A stretch of 64,000 nucleotides of DNA from Candidatus Mailhella excrementigallinarum (GTDB taxonomy: Bacteria > Desulfobacterota > Desulfovibrionia > Desulfovibrionales > Desulfovibrionaceae): positions 60,680 through 124,679 of the forward strand of contig CALUUZ010000009.1 in NCBI GenBank assembly GCA_944324075.1, given 5' to 3'. The position numbers and the translations under genes were made by a program. Of this stretch, positions 18,371 to 26,789 are shown in pieces (the first letter of the stretch is position 1; every line of letters begins with the position of its first letter). The notes under the pieces were generated by a model. It had not been told where the DNA came from, made no database searches, and worked only from the letters and a program-made list of their open reading frames with translations.

Positions 18371-18431
18371 CTGTTCCGGCTCACAGATTCCACGCCTGAA
18401 GCCGGACCTGTACGCCGCAAGCGAACTGCGG
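18371..18431 (-). repeat. Dispersed repeat family 1, copy near ssrA
   Basis: Read on the minus strand it contains CCGCAGTTCGCTTGCGG, then GGCTTCAGGCGTGGAATCTG and AGCCGGAACA, matching the copies at 24501, 25361, 30402, 30841 (minus) and 41611. Confidence 0.55.
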
Positions 18432-18603
18432 CGACATCGGACAGGTGAGGGCGGCGCGACGGAGTCCTGCCCTGCTCGGCTCCGCGGCGCACTTCAATGA
18501 CGAAATCCCCTCATGGCGGCAACCTGTCGAGGGGGATGGAACTTTCCATGAAGCCCATGAGAGCGGACTTCCTTGCCCCCGGCTGGATGAAGCTGGAAGG
18601 AGA

Positions 18604-18642
18604 AATCCCGAAAGTCCGCTGAACAGCTTGACTTTCGGGATT
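18604..18642 (-). terminator. Probable ssrA terminator hairpin
   Basis: Perfect 13-bp arms (AATCCCGAAAGTC and its complement) with a 13-nt loop, starting 27 nt beyond the tmRNA CCA end. No long T-tract follows, so it may also act as a 3' processing boundary. Confidence 0.6.
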
Positions 18643-18668
18643 CAAATGGCTTTCGCCGGATGAACTGA

Positions 18669-19045
18669 TGGTGGAGGCGGGGGGAGTCGAACCCCCGTCC
18701 GAGAACGATCCGCGCAAGGCGTCTACAGGTTTAGTTCAGGTACAGTCTCACCGCAAACTTCGCCCCTGAACAGGCAGCTGGCGGTCAGCCCGCCGTATGA
18801 TCTCGCCCGCGCGCCGGTGGGCACCCGCGCGGGCCAGCCTGATGGATTTGACACCTCGGCGACGTATCAGGCGTCGGTCACTCCGGCGTGACGGCCGAAG
18901 CCGTCAGGAACCCTGCTGCTTACGCAGCGTAGGCGTAGTCGTAATCGTTGTTGGCAATTACTTTTGTTGCCACTTTTTACGAGGCCAGCGGCGCCTCGAC
19001 CTGCAACCCCGGCTTCCCCATCCCCGTCGAAACCATTGCGCCCCC
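18669..19045 (-). ncRNA. ssrA: Transfer-messenger RNA (tmRNA)
   Basis: About 377 nt. The 5' end GGGGGCGCAATGGTTTCGAC pairs with the 3' end CGCCTCCACCA to give a seven-pair acceptor stem, and the T-arm GGGGGTTCGACTCCCCC is intact with an encoded CCA. The internal frame GCC-AAC-AAC-GAT-TAC-GAC-TAC-GCC-TAC-GCT-GCG-TAA gives the proteolysis tag ANNDYDYAYAA, a Desulfovibrio-type tag. With SmpB it rescues stalled ribosomes. A matching sigma-70 promoter lies upstream, and the 3' end is a common integrase target. Confidence 0.97.
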
Positions 19046-19109
19046 AGGGGGCTTTCCTCCGGTGAGGAAAACCTGCGCTCCCAACAAGAGCGCATCTGAT
19101 TGTCATAAT

Positions 19110-19138
19110 ACTATAGGCATTCTTTCATTGTCTGTAAA
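19110..19138 (-). promoter_or_regulatory. Sigma-70 promoter of ssrA
   Basis: On the minus strand TTTACA (19133-19138), a 17-nt spacer and TATAGT (19110-19115). Initiation would fall near 19103, giving a precursor with about 58 nt removed from the 5' end. Confidence 0.75.
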
Positions 19139-19247
19139 GCCCGGCAGGGCAGACGCAAGCACCCGAAAATGCGCGGCGGCAAGTCCGTCCGGGTGGGAGA
19201 CTCGTGTGCAGGTGAAGCACGGCCATATTTAAAAAGCAGATTTTCAG

Positions 19248-19353
19248 TTGACAAAAATTAGATATCGAACTAAATATCCGTCAACAAGTTCGATGTCTAA
19301 TTAGTTTCGATAGCCGAAAAGGCAGGAGGCAACTATAAAATTTGATGTCGAAC
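19248..19353 (+). promoter_or_regulatory. Promoter with overlapping operator for the periplasmic MBL-fold gene
   Basis: TTGACA (19248-19253), 17-nt spacer, then TAAATA (19271-19276). An imperfect inverted repeat spans the promoter: TTAGATATCGAACT (19258-19271) and AGTTCGATGTCTAA (19287-19300), 13 of 14 positions complementary. A further half-site GATGTCGAAC is at 19344-19353. This is the layout of a repressor-controlled gene; the regulator is not in the window. Confidence 0.6.
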
Positions 19354-19437
19354 ATTATGGCGTGTCGCAGAGTTTTCCGACAAGACTGCGGCAACGGCAA
19401 GGTGGCATGATACTGTTTAACAAAAAGGATGGAAGGT

Positions 19438-20289
19438 ATGAAAAGAGCGCTGGTATCCGCCGCGGCGGCCGTGCTGTGCATGGCCGGGCTGGCCCGGGCG
19501 GCCGATTTTTCTCTCTCTCAGGGTCAGGTATACAGCAGGAAGGCGGGGAACGTCACGCTGCATGACTATGTCACCAATACGGGCGGCGCAGCCCAGATTG
19601 TGGAAACAGATCGTCTGGTTGTTTTCGATGTTCCCGGCAATGCTCCGCAGAATAATGAATTCAAGGCACTTGTGGAATCTCTGGGCAAGCCGGTTGAGGC
19701 GGTGATCATTTCTCATGCGCATGAGCACCATTGGCTGGGCGCGGATGCGCTGTTTCCCGGCGTAAGAATATACAGCCTCGAAGCCGGGGCGATAAACGGC
19801 AAAGAAGGCATGAAGGCGCTGGAAGCGGCCCGGGCCGCCATGGGCGAGGAAATGATTCCGTATGGTTCCGTTCCCGAGGTGGAACAACTGTCCGCTGGTC
19901 AGCGGGTGTTCGGCGGTGTGGAATACATGTTCACGTCTCTGCCGGATCTGGGAGCGACCGTGATTGCCCTGCCCGCCGAAAAAATGGCCATGGTGCATCA
20001 CCTTGGGTACGTGGGAGTGCATGTGCCCATGCCGCCCTTTGAGGCGCGTCTGGCCCAGATGAAGAAACTGCAGAGCGAAGGCTTCACCTGGTTTGCCGCA
20101 GGGCATGGGGTTCCGTCCGAAAGTCCCCTGTTCATCTCCAGAGTTGCAGAATACTATGCGTTTGTGGACAAGGCCGTAAAGGAAGCGGGAAGTCCGGAAA
20201 AGGCCAGAGAGATGATTGTTGCGCAATACCCCGACTATGGTCTGGTACCGCTGCTTGATGTCTTTCTGCCCATGCTGACGGACAAGTAG
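19438..20289 (+). CDS. Periplasmic metallo-beta-lactamase-fold hydrolase with altered metal motif
   Basis: 283 residues from ATG 19438, chosen over 19429 because AAGGA lies 8 nt before it. A signal peptide (MKRALVSAAAAVLCMAGLARA) is followed by a metallo-beta-lactamase-like fold: DRLVVFDVPG, then ISHAHEHHWLGAD where the usual HxHxDH reads HAHEHH (His93, 95, 97, 98), and a late AAGHGVPSE. Replacement of the metal-ligand Asp by His suggests changed metal use or a different activity. It stands alone between ssrA and a converging GGDEF gene, under a promoter with an operator-like inverted repeat. Substrate unknown. Confidence 0.75.
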   Translation: MKRALVSAAAAVLCMAGLARAADFSLSQGQVYSRKAGNVTLHDYVTNTGGAAQIVETDRLVVFDVPGNAPQNNEFKALVESLGKPVEAVIISHAHEHHWLGADALFPGVRIYSLEAGAINGKEGMKALEAARAAMGEEMIPYGSVPEVEQLSAGQRVFGGVEYMFTSLPDLGATVIALPAEKMAMVHHLGYVGVHVPMPPFEARLAQMKKLQSEGFTWFAAGHGVPSESPLFISRVAEYYAFVDKAVKEAGSPEKAREMIVAQYPDYGLVPLLDVFLPMLTDK

Positions 20290-20302
20290 CCCTCCTCCTG
20301 TC

Positions 20303-20339
20303 GCGCAGCTCCTTCCATGCATGATGGAAGGGGCTGCGC
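20303..20339. terminator. Bidirectional terminator between converging genes
   Basis: 16-bp arms with one mismatch (GCGCAGC-T-CCTTCCAT and ATGGAAGG-GGCTGCGC) and a 5-nt loop, in the 59-nt gap between the two converging genes. No strong T-tract on either side. Confidence 0.6.
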
Positions 20340-20348
20340 CGCACGGAT

Positions 20349-21650
20349 TCACAGGCGTTCCATTCGCCATCTGTTTTTGCCGTCGCCCTTGGCCTTGTAC
20401 AGGGCGCTGTCAGCCGTCCTGTAGAATTCTGCGTAGGAGTGGCCGGACGTCTCGCTCAGCCCTATGCCGATACTGGCATGAAGGGGAAAGGGGAAATCGG
20501 CCTGTGCCGCAAGTATGTCGAAAAAACGCTCGCAGATGCCCTTCGCGAAGGCGTTTCCCCTGCCTGTGGCGAAAGCGGCGAACTCGTCGCCGCCGAGTCG
20601 AAACACGATGTCGTCCTCGCGGAACGCCTGATTCAGCACATCGGCAAAAAAACGGAGTACGGCGTCGCCGATCTGATGACCGTGCGTATCATTGATCTTC
20701 TTGAAGTCATCCAGATCAAAAAGGAAGAACGCCTTGCTATGGGGGGATCTCTCTCTGTCGCTGAACAACCTTTGTGCGGCTTTCAGGTTGTACAGTCCGG
20801 TGAGAGCATCGGTACATGCCTCCTTTTCAAGACGGAGCCGGTGAAGAACCTCTTCATGGATGTTGCGCGTCATGCCGAGTATGCGCTTTTTTCCTGAAAC
20901 AGGGCAGGGATAGGCGATATAGGTTATTTTGTACCACTGGAAATCGTCCTTTTTCCCTGTCATGTTCAGTTCAATTTCCTCGGTGACTTCTTCCGCTCCC
21001 TCTTCCAGACGGCGGAACATTTTTTCCGCAAGGGGCAGGGACTCGGCGCGCATGACGCCGTAATCCACAAAGCACCTGGGAACATTGTCGAAGCGGGGAG
21101 GCAGGGTTTTGAAGCGGAGCAGGGTATCCTTGTTGTTGATGATAGAGTTGCTTTCCATGTCATACAAGAACAAGGCGTCCAGAGAATTTCTCAGTGCCAC
21201 GTCAACGCTGCGCCGCGCATCTTCCAGTTCCCGCTCAAGAGACACCTTTTCGGAAACATCCGTCAGAATACAGGCGCAGAAACCGTGGCAGGGTTGATAA
21301 CACTTGATTTCAAGAAAGCGATCAATTTCCGGACTGAAGTCGTTGAGCGTCTGCACCGTGCCGCGTGATGCGGTTTCCCAGTAGGGGGCAAGCCACTTCC
21401 TGTCCCCGCTGGGGAAGATATCCCGATAAAAGGCTGCGCCAAGCAGACGATCAAGGGGGACGTTTTCCAGTTCTGCCAAAGCCTCGTTGGCATAGACGAA
21501 GGTGAAATCCTCCGGATTCCCGGTTTTGTCCAGATCCAGGCGGATGATGGCCGCGGCCAGCGGCATGTTGTCCAGACACGCCAGCAGAAGGCTGTTATTT
21601 TTCCGGAACTCGTGCACACATGCGACGTCCGGCTGCATTGCGGAAGACAT
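20349..21650 (-). CDS. PAS-PAS-GGDEF diguanylate cyclase
   Basis: 433 residues, no transmembrane segment, so cytoplasmic. Two PAS-like sensory regions (about 20-130 and 150-265) precede the GGDEF domain (about 275-433) that makes cyclic di-GMP from two GTP. The active-site motif is an intact GGDEF (353-357), and the RxxD inhibitory site (REDD, 344-347) sits five residues before it, so product inhibition is expected. The signal sensed is unknown; the first PAS region contains several cysteines (KCYQPCHGFCACI). Confidence 0.9.
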   Translation of the reverse strand: MSSAMQPDVACVHEFRKNNSLLLACLDNMPLAAAIIRLDLDKTGNPEDFTFVYANEALAELENVPLDRLLGAAFYRDIFPSGDRKWLAPYWETASRGTVQTLNDFSPEIDRFLEIKCYQPCHGFCACILTDVSEKVSLERELEDARRSVDVALRNSLDALFLYDMESNSIINNKDTLLRFKTLPPRFDNVPRCFVDYGVMRAESLPLAEKMFRRLEEGAEEVTEEIELNMTGKKDDFQWYKITYIAYPCPVSGKKRILGMTRNIHEEVLHRLRLEKEACTDALTGLYNLKAAQRLFSDRERSPHSKAFFLFDLDDFKKINDTHGHQIGDAVLRFFADVLNQAFREDDIVFRLGGDEFAAFATGRGNAFAKGICERFFDILAAQADFPFPLHASIGIGLSETSGHSYAEFYRTADSALYKAKGDGKNRWRMERL

Positions 21651-21837
21651 GGATATTTTCTCCCTTGTCAGGGCATGGAAAGTGCGGGGCTGACAACTGC
21701 AAAATATAACGCCAGGTTAAGTTAGAGGGTTTCGCTGCATCAGGAAAGATGAAAAGATAAGATTATCAATAGAAATGGATTGCTGCATCGGTTCTGAGGG
21801 CGTACTCGGGCCGGATGAACGGAAAGCGGCTCGTCCG

Positions 21838-23100
21838 TCAGTCAAAGTCCGCGAGCAGGGTTCCTACATTAAAGGAACCGAGCGTCATCAGGCGGTATTC
21901 CGAGCGGATTCTCGCCATGGCCTCATAGAGATGCGGAGAGGAAACTCCGTTATAAATGGAACTGTGCGCTTCAATGAAGGCGGCCAGAGTGTCGCAGACC
22001 TTGACCAGCCTGCCGTCCTTCGGATCCAGGCGGTTGGCGTTGCAGTCCTGATGCAGCTCGTCAAAGGAGGAAAGCGCGTGCGTTGCCCCTGACGCGTCAC
22101 GGATGGTTTCCTTGAACTCTGACCCCACATCCACACCGAGATAATACCCCAGACGATCCCGGATGTCCTCATATCCGGCTTCCGCCAGAGGCACAAGCAC
22201 TCGCCGCTGAAGTTCCTCCTCCTCGCACTGATGGATAATGGCGGCCAGTTGTTCCACAGAGCGTTTCACCGGCGTGATGATGTCACGGGTCAGGAGCTCG
22301 GGCAGATCATGGAAAAGACCGCAGAAGAAGTTGTTCAGCCGCCTGGCTTCGCAGGTGTCCAGCATCAGGCTGAGAAAGTAGGCATATGCCGCAACCACGA
22401 ACATATGCCCGAGAACCGAGGTTTCCGGAATGCGGGGAGTCTGTGACCAGCGGATCTGGAAGCGCAGTTGCCCGCACAGATTGGCGGTACGCACCAAAGC
22501 GTTGCCGGCGGCGGCCAGGAGTTCGCTCACGCCGTCCAGATCCCGCATGGCAAGAAGCTGTTCGGTAAAAGATGCGTCGATATCCCGCAGTTCTTCATCA
22601 AAGTAGTTCAACGGGCGGATAAGATTGAATTCCCACTTGGAGGCATACAGGTGGGCTGCGCGCAGGATACGATCCGCCGTGGAAGGATGTTCCGCCGTTT
22701 CCCGTACGGGCCGGGCATGATACTCCACAAGACGCTGCCAGAATCCCTCGTTCAGCGGGCGCACGCGCGGTTCCAGTTCGGCCAGCACCCAGCTTGTCAA
22801 CTGGGCGTACTGTTCCTGATTCTCCTTGATCCTGTAAAAAATGGGCGGCTTGATGTCGGTGATGACCAGGCGGTAGAAGTAATCGAAAAGACCGCCCTCG
22901 ATGACCTGTCTTCCCAGCGCCAGCCGTTCCTCTTCGCCGAGGCTGCGGCATTGAAGCTGATAGAGCAGAAAGGCCGTGATCATCTTGTGCGCCTGCTTGT
23001 CCACCTCGTACAGTTCCACGGGGCGCAACTTGTCGTTCCAGCGTCTCATGCTGGATCCGGAAAACACGAATTGCAGCAGGCTTTTTCGCAGGGATTGCAT
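21838..23100 (-). CDS. HD-domain phosphohydrolase (YfbR-like 5'-nucleotidase family)
   Basis: 420 residues, soluble. The C-terminal part carries HD-domain metal ligands: His232 (LGHMFVVAA), His264-Asp265 (GLFHDLPELLTRDIITPVK) and Asp370 (VKVCDTLAAF). The HDLPE...D..TPVK pattern is typical of the HD_3/YfbR type that dephosphorylates deoxynucleoside monophosphates. The N-terminal half begins with another HD-like start (VDKQAHKMITAFLL), so the protein may contain a degenerate duplicate. Substrate uncertain. It is followed by a 187-nt gap and the diguanylate cyclase on the same strand. Confidence 0.75.
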   Translation of the reverse strand: MQSLRKSLLQFVFSGSSMRRWNDKLRPVELYEVDKQAHKMITAFLLYQLQCRSLGEEERLALGRQVIEGGLFDYFYRLVITDIKPPIFYRIKENQEQYAQLTSWVLAELEPRVRPLNEGFWQRLVEYHARPVRETAEHPSTADRILRAAHLYASKWEFNLIRPLNYFDEELRDIDASFTEQLLAMRDLDGVSELLAAAGNALVRTANLCGQLRFQIRWSQTPRIPETSVLGHMFVVAAYAYFLSLMLDTCEARRLNNFFCGLFHDLPELLTRDIITPVKRSVEQLAAIIHQCEEEELQRRVLVPLAEAGYEDIRDRLGYYLGVDVGSEFKETIRDASGATHALSSFDELHQDCNANRLDPKDGRLVKVCDTLAAFIEAHSSIYNGVSSPHLYEAMARIRSEYRLMTLGSFNVGTLLADFD

Positions 23101-23288
23101 GACGCCTCCGCTTGATTTTGAATCGTTTTCATGTTAACTAGGCGAATTCGCGCGGCCCTGCAAGCCCGGAACCGGCCTTCCCCGTTGGCCGGAGGGTGAA
23201 CTGGCGCGTTTTTCCGATTGTCTTCGTCTGCGTGCGCCGGCTTCCGGCGTGGACGCTGCCGTTGATTGTCTGGTTTCGTGTTTTTTTG

Positions 23289-23317
23289 TTGACACTGCCC
23301 CGAGAAGGGCATACACA
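23289..23317 (+). promoter_or_regulatory. Candidate promoter of rplM-rpsI
   Basis: TTGACA (23289-23294), 17-nt spacer, TACACA (23312-23317). The -35 is perfect and the -10 weak; about 40 nt before the rplM start. Confidence 0.45.
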
Positions 23318-23355
23318 GTCGGTCTTTGCTATTGAGCGAGACAGGAGAATACATA

Positions 23356-23790
23356 ATGAAAACGTTCAGCCCCACGCCGGAAAACATCGACCGCCAGTGG
23401 TATGTGGTGGATGCCAGTGATCAGGTTCTCGGTCGCCTGGCTTCCCAGATTGCCCATCGTCTGCGCGGCAAGCACAAGCCTGAATTCGCCCCGCACATGG
23501 ACAACGGCGATTTCATCGTCGTCGTCAACTGCGAAAAGATTCGCGTGACCGGCAGCAAGCTCCAGAAGAAAGTCTACTACAGCCACACCGGCTGGGTTGG
23601 CGGTCTGAAGGAAACCACCCTGGAAAAGAAGCTGGCCGCGAAGCCTGAAGAAGTGCTTCGTCTTGCCGTCCGCGGCATGCTGCCCAAGAACCGCCTCGGC
23701 CGTGCCATGCTGAAGAAACTGAAAATTTATGCCGGCGCCGAGCATCCTCATGCCGCGCAGGCTCCCAAGCCTCTGACCTTCCAGAACTAG
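23356..23790 (+). CDS. rplM: Ribosomal protein L13
   Basis: 144 residues from ATG 23356 (AGGAG 8 nt upstream). [53 protein letters not shown] and the ending HPHAAQAPK are diagnostic of bacterial L13, an early-assembling 50S protein. It is followed after 11 nt by rpsI, the conserved rplM-rpsI operon. Confidence 0.98.
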   Translation: MKTFSPTPENIDRQWYVVDASDQVLGRLASQIAHRLRGKHKPEFAPHMDNGDFIVVVNCEKIRVTGSKLQKKVYYSHTGWVGGLKETTLEKKLAAKPEEVLRLAVRGMLPKNRLGRAMLKKLKIYAGAEHPHAAQAPKPLTFQN

Positions 23791-23801
23791 GAGCGCGAGC
23801 C

Positions 23802-24194
23802 ATGTCTACCTCATTTGATTACGGTACCGGTCGCCGCAAGACGGCTACCGCCCGCACTCGTCTGTATGCCGGTGGGGGCCAGATCGTGGTGAACGATCGC
23901 CCCATGGAAGATTATTTTCCCCGCAAGACCCTGCAGATGATCATTCGTCAGCCTCTGGCTCTGACCAAAACTCTTGATCGTTTCGACGTGAAGGTCAATG
24001 TCAGCGGCGGCGGTGTTACCGGGCAGGCTGAAGCCGTGCGCCACGGCATTTCGCGTGCGCTGCTTCAGGCTGACCCCTCTCTGCGCGCCGTTCTGAAGCG
24101 CGCCGGCTTCCTGACCCGCGATGCCCGCAAGAAGGAACGCAAGAAGTACGGCCTGGCCGCTGCCCGCGCCCGTTACCAGTACTCCAAGCGTTAA
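23802..24194 (+). CDS. rpsI: Ribosomal protein S9
   Basis: 130 residues ending in the invariant [10 protein letters not shown] tail that reaches the P site of the 30S subunit. [33 protein letters not shown] and [14 protein letters not shown] are family hallmarks. It is the last gene of the rplM operon, followed by two strong hairpin terminators in tandem. Confidence 0.98.
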   Translation: MSTSFDYGTGRRKTATARTRLYAGGGQIVVNDRPMEDYFPRKTLQMIIRQPLALTKTLDRFDVKVNVSGGGVTGQAEAVRHGISRALLQADPSLRAVLKRAGFLTRDARKKERKKYGLAAARARYQYSKR

Positions 24195-24217
24195 AAGCCG
24201 CTTTCTCCAGTCCGCCG

Positions 24218-24248
24218 GGCAGACCGGATATCCGGTCTGCCTTTTGCC
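24218..24248 (+). terminator. First rplM-rpsI terminator
   Basis: Perfect 24-nt palindrome with 12-bp arms (GGCAGACCGGAT) at 24218-24241, followed by a short T-run. Confidence 0.75.
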
Positions 24249-24255
24249 TTTCAAG

Positions 24256-24297
24256 CCCCGGACATCTTCCATGGAAGATGTCCGGGGCTTTGCTTTT
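24256..24297 (+). terminator. Second rplM-rpsI terminator
   Basis: Perfect 32-nt palindrome with 16-bp arms (CCCCGGACATCTTCCA) at 24256-24287, followed by CTTTGCTTTT. Tandem with the terminator at 24218. Confidence 0.75.
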
Positions 24298-24634
24298 GGG
24301 GAAGCGCGTGCTACTCTTTTGCCGTTCCGCCCTTGCAATATGACTGCCGCGGATTTTCCGGCTGGAGCGTTTTCGCTTTGAGCATGCTCCCGAAAAAATT
24401 CCGGGTGTCGAGCGGAGGGAGGCTGCTCTCCTTATCCGTAACGCGTTCCGCGCGCATGGCCGAGGGGGGCGTGCCCCTGTTTCCCCCTGTCCGTCTGTTG
24501 CCGCAATTCACCTGCGGCGCATGGCTTCGGCGGAAGCGTGAAACCTGGGAACCAGAACATGGGGCCTGGCTGGCAGATACTTGCAAGAGCAGAATGCTCA
24601 AGAACCGTATGCACCCGTTAGCGCGGATTGAAAT
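24298..24634. other. Gene-free gap with repeat family 1
   Basis: No gene seen. Holds a full-length copy of dispersed repeat family 1: the 5' module (CTCCTTATCCGTAACGCG and a C-rich stretch, from about 24428) and the conserved 3' module at 24501-24564. Confidence 0.5.
24501..24564 (+). repeat. Dispersed repeat family 1 copy
   Basis: CCGCAATTCACCTGCGG hairpin, then GGCGGAAGCGTGAAACCTGG and ACCAGAACATGGGG. Closest relatives in the window are at 25361 and 30402. Confidence 0.65.
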
Positions 24635-25210
24635 ATGGATACCCACGTTCCCGAAATGCTCCGTCAGGATCTGCGCCCTGATCCTGTCCTCCCCCACTTT
24701 CCCGCAGGGGCGGGAGTGATCCTGATCGGGATGGCCGGAGCGGGAAAAAGCACTGTAGGGAAGGCTTTGGCGCAGCGCCTGAACTGGGCCTGTGCGGATA
24801 CGGATCATATTATCGAAGCCCATTACGGGGTGGTGTTGCAGCGCATTGCCGATACCCTGAGCAAGGATGAATTTCTGGATCTTGAATGCAGGGTTGTCCT
24901 TGAACTGCGCCTGAGCAGAACGGTGCTGGCTACCGGGGGAAGCGTCGTGTACCGGGAAAGGGCGATGCGGCATCTTTCTTCTCTCGGGCCGCTTGTCTAT
25001 CTGGATGTTTCGCTGCCAGTCATTCTGGAGCGCATTGCGCGCAAGCCGGATCGAGGTCTGGCCATCGCGCCGGGGCAGACCGTGGAAGACCTTTTTCTTG
25101 AGCGGGAAGAACTGTACCGGCGCTATGCGGACATTTCCCTGCCGGTGGGGGAAATGACGCCGGAAGAATGCGCGGAGGCCATTGTCGCACGACTTGGGGA
25201 AATACGCTGA
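24635..25210 (+). CDS. Shikimate-kinase-family enzyme, possibly a homoserine kinase
   Basis: 191 residues, P-loop kinase. Walker A GMAGAGKST (residues 32-40), the DTDHIIE motif and the LATGGSVVY loop place it in the shikimate kinase family. However, the FRxxE motif, whose Arg binds shikimate, reads FLDLE, and the lid RPLL reads RGLAI. Loss of the shikimate-binding Arg argues against shikimate as substrate. Shikimate-kinase-like homoserine kinases have been reported in Desulfovibrio, so a role in threonine synthesis is a good alternative; the next gene, metF, is in the related methionine branch. I infer this; sequence alone cannot decide. Confidence 0.65.
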   Translation: MDTHVPEMLRQDLRPDPVLPHFPAGAGVILIGMAGAGKSTVGKALAQRLNWACADTDHIIEAHYGVVLQRIADTLSKDEFLDLECRVVLELRLSRTVLATGGSVVYRERAMRHLSSLGPLVYLDVSLPVILERIARKPDRGLAIAPGQTVEDLFLEREELYRRYADISLPVGEMTPEECAEAIVARLGEIR

Positions 25211-25360
25211 AGCACAGCGTCATTTCCGCCTTTTCGTGTTCAGCGATGGGGCGGCCTGGTTTTGCGGCAGAGCTGGCGCAAGGTCACATTCATGGGCGTC
25301 GCGTCGTCCGGCGGACACCGCAAGGGATGCGCCGCAGATCGCGGGGCGTACAGGCACGGA

Positions 25361-25414
25361 CTGCGGAAGGCTGCTCCGGCCTCGGTCGTGAAACCTGCGA
25401 ACCGGAACATGGGG
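25361..25414 (+). repeat. Dispersed repeat family 1 copy
   Basis: GCTGCTCCGGCCTCGGTCG, then TGAAACCTGCGAACCGGAAC and ATGGGGTC; 3' module only, just beyond the metF stop (metF is on the other strand). Confidence 0.6.
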
Positions 25415-25448
25415 TCTGGGGCGCAGATACGTTCGGTTGCAACATGTT

Positions 25449-26324
25449 CTAAAGTCTGCCCACTTCTTCGGCTATGCGCAGGCACAGCCCGGCGCGGTTC
25501 AGCGTATAAAGGTGAATACCCGGCGCTCCGCCGTCGATAAGGCGTCGGATCTGGGCTACCGCAAACCTCAGCCCGGTTTCTTTAACCGCCTCCGTACCGC
25601 CCCTGTCGTGTGCTTCTTCCAGTTCCAGATAGAATTTACCGGGAATGTTCGCCCCGCACAGGGAGAGTGTGCGCCGGATGGAGGCCAGGCTCTGGATGGG
25701 AAGCACGCCGGGAATGACCGGAACATCAATCCCCATGCCGCGCAGCCGTGTCACCAGTTCAAAATATTCGCGGGTGTCGAAAAAAAGCTGGGTAATGACG
25801 AAATCCGCACCGGTTTCGATTTTTCGACGAAGATATTCGCGATCGTGATAAAAGGAAGAGGATTCCGGATGCGGCGCAGGATAGCCGGCTACCCCCACGC
25901 CGAAGTTCCCTCCTCGGCTGCGTATGAAACGCACCAGCTCTTCCGCGCAGGAAAAGGTTCCCGGTCTCCATTCAGGCCCGGCGTTGCGCGGCCTGTCGCC
26001 GCGCAGCGCAAGCAGGTTATCCAGCCCGGCATTGCGGAATTCTTCAAGAGACCGCGCAATGTCTTCTTCCTTCGCGCTTACACAGGTAAGGTGGGGCATG
26101 GGTTCCACATCGTGATCCCGCTTCAGGCGGGTGGCGATTTCCAGCGTGTTGGACTGGACGGACCCTCCAGCTCCGCAGGTTACGGATGCAAAAAGCGGGT
26201 TCATGGCTTTGAGCCGGACTACCCGCTCAAAGAAGGCGGGCCACTCTTCCCGATCCTTTGGAGGGAAGAATTCCAGAGAATAGAAAGGGGTAGAACGCTG
26301 ACGGATGAGATCGAGGATTTTCAT
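25449..26324 (-). CDS. metF: 5,10-methylenetetrahydrofolate reductase
   Basis: 291 residues from ATG 26324 (AAGGA 7 nt upstream). YSLEFFPPKDREEW near the start, SVTCGAGGS, LALRGDRP, VGVAGYPAPHPES and FVITQLFFD are MetF family blocks. It reduces methylene-THF to methyl-THF with FAD for methionine synthesis. It is monocistronic behind a strong promoter that overlaps an inverted repeat resembling the SahR (S-adenosylhomocysteine-responsive) operator, so methionine-cycle control is likely. Confidence 0.95.
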   Translation of the reverse strand: MKILDLIRQRSTPFYSLEFFPPKDREEWPAFFERVVRLKAMNPLFASVTCGAGGSVQSNTLEIATRLKRDHDVEPMPHLTCVSAKEEDIARSLEEFRNAGLDNLLALRGDRPRNAGPEWRPGTFSCAEELVRFIRSRGGNFGVGVAGYPAPHPESSSFYHDREYLRRKIETGADFVITQLFFDTREYFELVTRLRGMGIDVPVIPGVLPIQSLASIRRTLSLCGANIPGKFYLELEEAHDRGGTEAVKETGLRFAVAQIRRLIDGGAPGIHLYTLNRAGLCLRIAEEVGRL

Positions 26325-26417
26325 TTGAAATTCCTTGCGCTTGGCTGTTCTTCCCGAACCTGACCACAGACGACGGTCCGTGGAGTGTGCCGGCAGTGCA
26401 TGCGCCAATCTTGTTTT

Positions 26418-26445
26418 ACTATATCAATATAACCTGATATGTCAA
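26418..26445 (-). promoter_or_regulatory. metF promoter with SahR-like operator
   Basis: On the minus strand TTGACA (26440-26445), 16-nt spacer, TATAGT (26418-26423). Inside it is the inverted repeat ATATCA-N8-TGATAT (26421-26440). SahR regulators of Desulfovibrionales are reported to bind an inverted ATATCAA-like motif upstream of methionine-cycle genes, which fits metF. Confidence 0.6.
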
Positions 26446-26789
26446 CATGCAATCCTGCTCCGACACCAGGACGGCAGCGAATGTTGCCGCAAAGGCAGCA
26501 GTATCCACGACCGGCCCTGCCGCTGCGCTCTCTCCTGTGTCTTGTGCGGAAAACGCTGCGCTCGCGCTTCGCACCTTCCCATCCTGCCGCATGGTCGGCC
26601 TTGAAGCCCGCTGTGCCCGATCCTCCGGCGGTCTGGGAATTTTCAGCACGGGTCCGCGGCATAACGGGGCAGAATGATGCTTGCAATTTTTTTCTTCTCT
26701 TTTTAGAGCAAGAGATATTGCGAATAAGCGGCAGCGGCATCCCTCTGGCTTTCCTCATGGCGATTCCGCTGTTCCCTCCGGGATTGGTC
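26446..26789. other. Gene-free gap upstream of the phosphodiester glycosidase-like gene
   Basis: Open in the frame of the downstream gene, but the codons before about 26790 show no domain, no signal peptide and no ribosome binding site, so I treat it as non-coding. No clear promoter seen. Confidence 0.4.

Larger units (their letters stand above)
17941..18668. other. Gene-poor stretch between the integrase and ssrA
   Basis: No convincing gene. It contains a hairpin with a short T-run pointing leftward (18273-18310), one copy of the family-1 dispersed repeat in minus orientation (18371-18431) and the hairpin that probably ends ssrA (18604-18642). Short open frames here have no recognisable motif or ribosome binding site. 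Confidence 0.5.
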
